From positions 1 through 24,949 of the forward strand of contig JBMGUZ010000038.1 of the NCBI GenBank assembly GCA_051530055.1: 24,949 nucleotides of DNA, given 5' to 3'. A program made the translations under genes and the position numbers. Below, piece by piece: positions 19,586 to 24,949 of this stretch. The number at the start of each line of letters is the position of its first letter. The stretch's first letter is position 1. Under the pieces are notes generated by a model. That model ran no database searches. It was not told the DNA's origin and worked only from the letters and a program-made list of their open reading frames with translations. Source of the DNA: Neoechinorhynchus agilis (Eukaryota; Acanthocephala).

Positions 19586-20035
19586 GCAGAAAGTGAGACG
19601 GAAATGGAAGGAACGGATGCGGAAAGTTTTCGGATCCACATAAAGAATTTAGGGAAAGCGGAATTGAAATGTAGGATTAAAAATTAATTTGAACGATCTG
19701 CAAAGAAGATGATGGAGGAAAGTTGAAATCAAATTGAAAAATGTTGGGTGGTGGCGGGCGAAGCTATAAACGGTGAGGAGTTATTTTTTGTGATTATGAA
19801 AAGAAAAAAGAAGAAACGAATGAAATTGAGATTGACGAAGAATTTGTAAAACATGAGATGCGAAATGCGAGCAATAAAGTGGAAATCGGGCGCTTAAACT
19901 GATATTGATCCGGATCAAATCCGCAAAACGTGTTTGGACGGCGATAAACACCACTGAAAAAAATTATAAGGTGTTTCGTGACTCCACTACCGCTTATTCA
20001 CGGTGCATTAAATATTCTTGATAGTCATTTTCGCA
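19586..20035. other. Right-arm-only block of about 450 bp
   Basis: Left-arm sequence jumps from TCGAG to ACTCGG at about 13441-13447, whereas the right arm has this block in between. No terminal repeats, target duplication or domain is evident. The short shared GAG at the edges fits a microhomology deletion in the left arm better than a transposon insertion in the right. Confidence 0.7.
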
Positions 20036-20268
20036 TCGAGCAGCTTAAAATCACAGCAAATGTTTGCGACGAACGTAATTCGGTGTGCAAATGAACAAAA
20101 TGGACATTTAGAATGTATAGACGAGAACGCAGATCGAACAAAAAGTTAGATATAAGAATTACAACAAGCTTGCGCTAAAAAGATTATATTAAAATTAATA
20201 AAAAGCGAATGGCCTGGATTCTATAGTCTGCGTAACACAAGAATTCGATCAAGCAATAAAGATAACAC

Positions 20269-20274
20269 TTTATT
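20269..20274 (-). promoter_or_regulatory. Poly(A) signal AATAAA after copy 2
   Basis: Mirror of 13213-13218, downstream of the minus-strand aromatic-rich ORF. Confidence 0.5.
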
Positions 20275-20317
20275 GAAAATATCGCAATGACTATGACATA
20301 GGCGTCAGGCTACGATT

Positions 20318-20509
20318 TTAGCCGACCTTCATTCCGTCCATGGCCCACAAAGCTATTTTATTCCAGTATTCAACCCAATGGTACTTTGCAAAATAGTCGG
20401 CATACCGATCTCCATAGAGCGCATAATGGTGCTGATACACCTGAGTCAACCAAGTGATTTCGTATTGGAAATCGTTGTAGATCCAGGCAAGTTCAAGGGC
20501 CGTGTACAT
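20318..20509 (-). CDS. Aromatic-rich 63-aa ORF, copy 2 (right arm)
   Basis: Mirror of the 12978 copy. It differs by one residue that I can see (Tyr for Phe in QVYQHHYALYGD). The upstream frame is open back to a TGA and reads TTFGPWHVAE before the Met, as in the left arm. The opposite strand is also open here (20378-20641) and continues into the antisense of the PLE stub, which I treat as a shadow. Confidence 0.45.
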   Translation of the reverse strand: MYTALELAWIYNDFQYEITWLTQVYQHHYALYGDRYADYFAKYHWVEYWNKIALWAMDGMKVG

Positions 20510-20515
20510 TTCTGC

Positions 20516-20650
20516 TACGTGCCAAGGCCCAAAAGTGGTTCACAACAATTCTTCGATAGTAACGTAGCCGATAATTCGATCGTATTAGTCAACGGGACAT
20601 TGGTGAACAGAGCGTTCACATCAGCCGTAAATATTTTGTAGTGCTTAACG
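20516..20650 (-). mobile_element. PLE reverse-transcriptase motif A stub, right arm
   Basis: Mirror of 12838-12972. The minus strand reads FTADVNALFTNVPLTNTIE. It has the same abrupt ends as the left copy. Confidence 0.65.
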
Positions 20651-21222
20651 TTAATTTTCTAGATCTCAATCGCAAACGTGGGTCCATATGAAATCGACCA
20701 TCTATTCCTGAACATCACGATGCTGTGCGATAGAGTCCATGAACTTTCGTCACACGAGGCTCTATTCCTGATCAAGAATATCCTCTTCATCCCGAAACTA
20801 CTTTATATACTGCTCACGGCTTCCTTCTTCAAGCACGTCGATAAGTTAAAGAAGCTCGATGACATTGTGAAGGCGTGTCTCGAACACATTTTAAATATCC
20901 AGCTTTCAGACGAGTCCTTGCGACAAGCTTCATTGCCTGTATCGTCCAGTGGCTTAGGTATTCTAAAAGCAGTAGATGTGTCGTTGCCAGCGTTTTTTCG
21001 ATCATTCGAACTTAGTTGGGATCTGGTAAAGCGTATATTGTGACCCATGTTCTGTTTAGCGGACGAATTTCTAGTAGCGGTCCATAAATGGTGGGAGAAT
21101 ACGGGTTATTACCAAGTTCCCGTGAGTGGTCTAAAGCAGTTCATCTGGGATAAACCTTTAGTCGCCCGAGTTCATAGTTCTCTAATTTCAGGCTCGCGCG
21201 ACGATGTCGACCGGGCTAGTCC
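20651..21222 (+). mobile_element. LINE RT thumb fragment, right arm
   Basis: Mirror of 12257-12835. A 121-aa ORF at 20678-21043 holds HEALFLIKNILFIPKLLYIL and LPVSSSGLGILKAVDVSLPA, and the WDKPLVAR piece lies in the next frame at about 21140-21180. It belongs to the same LINE family as, but is a different copy from, the LINE about 250 bases downstream. Confidence 0.75.
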
Positions 21223-21225
21223 TTA

Positions 21226-22674
21226 ATGAAGACGAGGATGAGTATTCAGCGAGAGGAGAATGATACGAACATTACATCGAAAAACAACCCGAAACCCACC
21301 GCCAATCAGAAAATATTCTTGGAATCAAAATTCATCAATGAAGCAACTCTGAACATATTACAACATCTTATAAGGAGATGCAAGACCCATTCGGTGTCAA
21401 TATATTCTAAAGCAGCAACGAAGTTGGCGGGTATATTCAAAAAGAAACCAAAACAAGAGGATAAAAAGGATATGTTGGGATTCGGAACGGGAGTGATGGG
21501 AATGAAGCTCGAAACCGAACTCGTTAATGTGGTCGATGAAATCATTAATGGACCTCTCCCACTTGAAGCAACGAATTTTCTATTCTCGGCATCTCTTTGT
21601 GCCCTTTCCAAATCAAACGGAGATATTCGGCCGATAGCTGTGGGCTGCACTCTAAGACGTTTGGCAGGGAAGATTTTGTGTAAGCGACTGAGCGAAGGTG
21701 TAGGTGGGCAACTCAGACCTTTTCAGTTGGGCTGCTGTACTCCATGTGGAGCAGAAGCGATAGTGCACTCCACACGTACCTATATCGACGCCTCTGCCAC
21801 CCCAACGGTCGTCCTAAAAGTCGATTTTTCGAACGCCTTTAATACAGTCGATCGGACAGCCTTGCTAAGTATTATTGCTCGAGAATTATCTGAAGCCTAT
21901 GAATACTTTGTGAAGGCGTATGGTTCTAAGACACCTCTACATTTCAACGAGCACGCCATTTGGTCCGAAACAGGTCTGCAACAAGGCGATCCTCTCGGCC
22001 CCATAGGATTTTCCTTAACAACCAATGGAATATATCGTAAGCTCAAGGCAAGTTTGAACGTCTGGTACTTGGATGACGCGACATTGGGCGGTGACCCAAA
22101 GACGGTTCTAGAAGACCTGCAATCCCCGCTTGTTTCTGCTGCGGAATTGGGCTCACGTGTCAACCCCGCGAAGTGTGAAGTATTGCCACTAAATATTTCA
22201 CATTCTCGCATGGCGGATACAATGCAGTCCTTCGAATCCTTTGCCCCAGGAATCCGATTAATCAACCGGCAAAGCTTCACTCTTCTCGGCAGTTGCGTCC
22301 TGGATGCGAACATATATCGCGAGATAGAAGAAGAGCTTCCTAAACTGGATGTTTTGTGCTCCCGCGTTCAAGAATTGAATGCACACAAAGCTCTCTTCTT
22401 GGTGAGAAACTGCCTATACATACCGAAGCTTATGTTCAAGATGAGAGCAGCCCCGTACTTCCGACACACCAAACGTCTCCTTGACTTAGATGGTTTGATG
22501 AAAAAGCATCTTGAAAAGGTAACGAACTGCGCCATCACTGATGAAGCTTGGCAACAAGCTGCCCTTCCGATCAAATACGGAGGTTTAGGCTTACGAAGTG
22601 TGGCTGGTTTGGCCCTTCCGGCATTCGTATCCTCGATGCACAAGACGGAGGAATTACAGGGGAAATTCTCTTAA
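21226..22674 (+). CDS. Chimeric 482-aa ORF: PLE linker fused to LINE RT
   Basis: Residues 1-81 are PLE linker (FLESKFINEATLN, YSKAATKLAGIFKKK). From residue about 82 the frame is LINE reverse transcriptase. RT blocks in order: GDIRPIAVGCTLRRLAGKI (about 132-150), motif A VVLKVDFSNAFNTVD with Asp200, motif B GLQQGDPLGPIGFSL (about 250-264), motif C WYLDDATLGGD with the catalytic Tyr-Leu-Asp-Asp (281-284), then the thumb HKALFLVRNCLYIPKLMFKM and GGLGLRSVAGLALPAF. RT palm residues are all present. The ORF ends early because of a frameshift near 22655, losing the zinc and nuclease parts. Whether any transcript uses this fused start is unknown; a fused protein is probably an accident of insertion phase. 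Confidence 0.85.
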   Translation: MKTRMSIQREENDTNITSKNNPKPTANQKIFLESKFINEATLNILQHLIRRCKTHSVSIYSKAATKLAGIFKKKPKQEDKKDMLGFGTGVMGMKLETELVNVVDEIINGPLPLEATNFLFSASLCALSKSNGDIRPIAVGCTLRRLAGKILCKRLSEGVGGQLRPFQLGCCTPCGAEAIVHSTRTYIDASATPTVVLKVDFSNAFNTVDRTALLSIIARELSEAYEYFVKAYGSKTPLHFNEHAIWSETGLQQGDPLGPIGFSLTTNGIYRKLKASLNVWYLDDATLGGDPKTVLEDLQSPLVSAAELGSRVNPAKCEVLPLNISHSRMADTMQSFESFAPGIRLINRQSFTLLGSCVLDANIYREIEEELPKLDVLCSRVQELNAHKALFLVRNCLYIPKLMFKMRAAPYFRHTKRLLDLDGLMKKHLEKVTNCAITDEAWQQAALPIKYGGLGLRSVAGLALPAFVSSMHKTEELQGKFS

Positions 22675-23531
22675 ACAGAATGTCAAAGCCATTCAAACTA
22701 TTGAAACAGGGAGTCACATCATGGCTCTCGCAGACCGGTCTGCAACAAGCTCCAACCAACGCGCACGAACAATCTGCTTGGGATAAACCCTTAATCCTGA
22801 CGGCTCACAACAAACTAAAAGGCAAGATGGACGAGATGTCTCAAGCTAGACTTGTGGCCAGTTCCTCGAAGGAGTGAGGCGCATGGTTGAACGTTTTGCC
22901 AATCGGTACTCTGGGAACTTTGCTGGACGACTAGACAGTTCGAATAGCCGTCGCTCTACGCTTAGGACTTCCAACCTGTGCCCCACGCCAGTGCCGATGC
23001 GGAATAAAAGTTGACGTGCTCGGGAGACATGGACTCTACTGCAAGAGATCGAGCGGTCGTTTCCCAAGGCACGCAGAGCTCTGAACTCGATCCACGTTCC
23101 AACCATCCTGGAGCCCAATCACCTTCGGTATGACCGTTTTCCCTTGGAAAGAAGGGAAGAGTCTAATTTGGGACGCAACATGCGTGGACTCACTCGCCCT
23201 GTCCAACCGGCAAGATGCTTTAGCGGAGACGGGAGGAGCAGCGAGTGCCGCCGAAAGGAGGAAAGCGGAGAAATACAATGAGCTCAAACAAAATTACATT
23301 TTCCTTCCTTTCGGCGATGAAACACAAGGGGCGCTGAGATCTTCGGCACGAAGCTTTTGTGCCGAACTCGGACGACGACTTGCAGCACAAACAGGGGAGC
23401 GACGCGAGAGGATTTTCCTGATCCAAAGAATAAGCCTCGCAATCCAACGAGGAAATGCGGTTAGCGTCCGGGGGACGATCTCAGCTGTAAAGTAACTAAT
23501 TAACTTTCTTATAAAATAAAAATTAAACGAG
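21468..23531 (+). mobile_element. LINE insertion with RT, zinc motif and restriction-like nuclease
   Basis: A 5'-truncated LINE copy with RT (to about 22665), a linker with WDKPLILT (about 22779-22802), a CRCG...H...C zinc motif (about 23001-23050) and a C-terminal restriction-like endonuclease (23130-23495). Its 3' end is AT-rich (TTATAAAATAAAAATTAAAC) without a long poly(A). Junctions with the PLE are GATAAAAA / GGATATG and ACGAG / AAAATTATAATC; only AAAA can be a target duplication. The YLDD motif and C-terminal nuclease place it with RLE-type LINEs (R2-related groups); the exact clade is not determined. At least three frameshifts or stops separate the domains, so it is probably inactive but not old. 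Confidence 0.85.
23130..23495 (+). CDS. LINE C-terminal restriction-like endonuclease fragment
   Basis: A 121-aa ORF reading MTVFPWKEGKSLIWDATCVD, then AAERRKAEKYNEL, and ending with FLIQRISLAIQRGNA. The LTVFPW..GK.L.WDATC.D block and the later Q.ISLAI.RGNA helix are the usual C-terminal region of RLE-bearing LINEs of this type; the WD...D residues are candidates for the PD-(D/E)XK active site. It continues the element after frame changes from the RT ORF. The ATG is internal to the original protein, not a real start. The stop at 23493-23495 is likely the original LINE stop, since the 3' tail follows at once. Confidence 0.7.
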   Translation: MTVFPWKEGKSLIWDATCVDSLALSNRQDALAETGGAASAAERRKAEKYNELKQNYIFLPFGDETQGALRSSARSFCAELGRRLAAQTGERRERIFLIQRISLAIQRGNAVSVRGTISAVK

Positions 23532-23870
23532 AAAATTATAATCTATAAGGCACCATGCAGACAATGCGGAAAATATTATGTTCGACAAACAAGTCAAGGA
23601 CTAAAAAAGCGTATTGGCCAGCATAAATATTGTGTGCGCAGAGCAGATACGTCGTCCGCCATCAGTAATCATGTTGTAAAAACGAATCATGAAATCGGAT
23701 TTGAGGATGTTCATCAGATCATGATCGAGAGTGACTGGAAAAGGAGGGCAATCAAAAAAGCGGTAATGATAAACAACAACTGTATGGAGGGGAATACCCC
23801 AAGCTGGAAGCTGAAGATTCCATACAAACTAAGACCTGCCCAGGGGGTGACAGATCACCCGCGGGCCTAA
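23532..23870 (+). CDS. PLE GIY-YIG endonuclease domain (open)
   Basis: The frame is open from the LINE edge to TAA-type stop at 23868-23870, about 112 codons. It starts IIIYKAPCRQCGKYYVRQTS, matching the PLE nuclease opening Y..PC..C...YIG.T, with YVR where YIG is usual. It continues with LKKRIGQHKYCVRRADTSSA (conserved Arg and His of the first helix), SNHVVKTNHEIGFEDV, and IMIESDWKRRAIKKAVMINN, where the Glu of ES is conserved but the EA pair of the last helix is KKA. It is complete in length. The left arm copy is out of frame at the start of this domain. The nuclease would nick target DNA for PLE insertion if it were expressed with an RT, which is absent here. Confidence 0.8.
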   Translation, partial: KIIIYKAPCRQCGKYYVRQTSQGLKKRIGQHKYCVRRADTSSAISNHVVKTNHEIGFEDVHQIMIESDWKRRAIKKAVMINNNCMEGNTPSWKLKIPYKLRPAQGVTDHPRA

Positions 23871-23928
23871 CAACCCCGGGCACCTGAGTTCTGCCCAAGC
23901 CACACTCACCACGTACTATTCTAGATAC

Positions 23929-23954
23929 CTGAAGAGGTCTGCATACAGACGAAA
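23929..23954 (+). ncRNA. Possible hammerhead ribozyme core after PLE (right arm)
   Basis: CTGAAGA (fits CUGANGA), a perfect five-pair stem GTCTG/CAGAC with CATA loop, then GAAA. One extra G lies before the stem. Stems I and III are not obvious, so a decayed or false motif is possible. The position in the 3' terminal region of a PLE fits the known presence of hammerheads in PLE terminal repeats. Confidence 0.35.
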
Positions 23955-24616
23955 ATTCGTACAAATAAATCAGTCATCGGGGAGGTTAATAAGGTTGCAA
24001 CTATGAATAAACAATTTTACAAGGAGAAATTTGTATTGATGAAAAATAACGTGACTGCATGATAAAAATACTATTGAAAATCAATGTTTTTACTTTTTAG
24101 ATTGAAATGATAAAAAATGTACAATTTTTAGTGAAGAAGATTTAAAGTATGGAGCGATGTCATAATGGTGGTATATTTAGATCGATTCAATGATTTTTCA
24201 CGCGTATAATGCGAATCGTAAAATCCGACGTCTAAAACCTACAAAAGGCATTTGGTTTAAAAAATGCAGATAAGCGTCTGCAATCCATTAAAAAAAGCCT
24301 GGATCATATTAGTCCTGGAAACTAAAAGTACAGAACGTAGCTTTATAACATTGCGAAGAATTGTACCAAATCTTTCACAAAACGCGACATTCTCATAAGA
24401 ATAAATGATCGAAATAATTTGATTTATTGCCTTTAGCTTGACGTTATCTCACGAAATTCTTCGTTTTAAGAATCCTTCAACGGATGATTTGGATGTACAA
24501 CAACTACGGCATACCGAGAAATCCTTCTATGACCCAACGACGGAATGGGGTGTACCACATTAACGGCATCCCGACAAATCCTTCGTTTCAAAGAATCCCC
24601 CCACCCCAACGAAGGA

Positions 24617-24744
24617 TTGGGATGCCCAAGAATACGGCATCCTGAGAAATCCGTAGTTATATTTGTCGCTCCTTTGAAACTTGGGATGCCCAAGAATACG
24701 GCATCCTGAGAAATCCGTAGTTATATTTGTCGCTCCTTTGAAAC
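24617..24744 (-). repeat. Perfect 64-bp tandem duplication, right arm only
   Basis: Two adjacent identical 64-base units (24617-24680 and 24681-24744) starting TTGGGATGCCCAAG. The left arm has one copy (about 10884-10950). Because the copies are identical while the arms differ from each other, this duplication is recent. Confidence 0.9.
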
Positions 24745-24949
24745 TTTCAAAGCTTAGCTTGGCTTTAGGTTTTCGAATCCCTAGGATTTTTACATAATTA
24801 TTGCATGTTAACAAAAATTTTTAATAAATCGTCAAACCTTTAAATTGTAGAAAAGTTGAAAGGTTCAGCATTTTTATAATTAAGCAGGACAACTTTACAA
24901 ACTTTTAGCTTAAATGTTCTTCGAAAGTGAGTTTGCATTCTGAATTATT

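Larger units (their letters stand above)
21223..23990 (+). mobile_element. PLE GIY-YIG segment split by a LINE
   Basis: PLE sequence occupies 21223-21467 (linker FLESKFINEATLN ... FKKKPKQEDK) and resumes at 23531-23990 with the GIY-YIG nuclease. Between them is a LINE of about 2.06 kb. The left arm has the same PLE uninterrupted. The 3' part includes the C-terminal nuclease, a stop at 23868-23870, and a conserved tail with a hammerhead-like core. The RT domain that should precede the linker is missing here; a LINE fragment adjoins instead. Confidence 0.85.
18313..24949 (-). repeat. Right arm of giant imperfect inverted duplication
   Basis: Reverse complement of 9770-14696, reaching the window end without losing similarity. 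It is longer than the left arm because it holds the LINE insertion (21468-23531), a block of about 450 bases (19586-20035), a 64-bp tandem duplication (24617-24744) and about 33 bases near 24770-24802. It lacks the three-ORF block of the left arm. Confidence 0.95.

Noticed and set aside
20378-20641. An 87-aa plus-strand ORF opposite the aromatic-rich ORF and PLE stub (mirror 12846-13109 minus).
   Set aside because: It runs antisense across two unrelated pieces (the small ORF and a PLE motif A stub), and a poly(A) signal exists only for the other strand. Treated as a shadow.
21306-22643. Three long minus-strand frames opposite the LINE RT.
   Set aside because: They lie antisense to clear RT motifs and carry no domain of their own.
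22548-22877. The 109-aa ORF overlapping the end of the LINE RT as a separate gene.
   Set aside because: Its first third is a shadow of the RT frame; only the last part is the true continuation of the LINE after a frameshift.
9770-24949. Palindrome as terminal inverted repeats of one giant DNA transposon.
   Set aside because: No polymerase, integrase or transposase set was recognised in the spacer, the arms are full of nested retroelement pieces, and outer ends with a target duplication are not visible in the window.
1-24949. tRNA, rRNA or snRNA genes.
   Set aside because: No cloverleaf boxes, rRNA core words or snRNA motifs were noticed by eye on either strand. A covariance search was not possible here.

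Overview
The window looks like a repeat-rich, AT-rich stretch of animal nuclear DNA. Evidence for this is Penelope-like retroelement pieces, several non-LTR (LINE) reverse-transcriptase lineages, a tandem satellite, eukaryotic poly(A) signals, and one candidate host gene with a short (about 113 bp) GT-AG intron. No operon structure, Shine-Dalgarno sites, rRNA or tRNA genes were seen. The LINE and Penelope styles would suit an invertebrate, possibly an ecdysozoan, but the sequence does not fix the organism.

The dominant feature is a huge imperfect inverted duplication. The left arm (about 9770-14696) returns in reverse complement as the right arm (18313 to at least the window end at 24949), with a spacer of about 3.6 kb. 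Both arms hold, from outside to inside: a short degenerate tandem repeat; a Penelope-like GIY-YIG endonuclease segment; a LINE reverse-transcriptase thumb fragment; a stub of Penelope reverse transcriptase in the opposite orientation; a small aromatic-rich ORF with a poly(A) signal; and a decayed gene segment. The arms then differ by clean indels. A LINE of about 2.06 kb sits inside the Penelope segment only in the right arm, where it makes a 482-aa chimeric ORF, while the left arm keeps the empty site. About 946 bp with three unknown ORFs is present only on the left. About 450 bp and a perfect 64-bp tandem duplication are present only on the right.

Left flank (1-9770): a decayed LINE reverse-transcriptase piece (about 1310-1640); a broken Ty3/gypsy-like gag fossil (about 1836-2440); a Penelope-like element 3' half (about 4213-5265); a candidate multi-exon gene on the minus strand (about 5610-6655, called gene X here) with a partial paralogue just upstream (6984-7126); a broken two-zinc-knuckle ORF1-like region on the minus strand (about 7885-8848); and a trace of another zinc-knuckle fossil (about 9570-9700).

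Spacer (14697-18312): an R2-like LINE 3' half; a GC-rich patch resembling a Tc1/mariner transposase C-terminus; a fragment of gene X exon 1; a tandem array of about 142-bp units (16392-17065); and a third copy of the aromatic-rich small ORF at the inner edge of the right arm.

Fragments of gene X recur in the left flank, both arms and the spacer. The locus therefore looks like one where host gene pieces and retroelements have been repeatedly copied and rearranged. No working multi-gene pathway is evident. All homology calls are from motif recognition by eye, without database searches.
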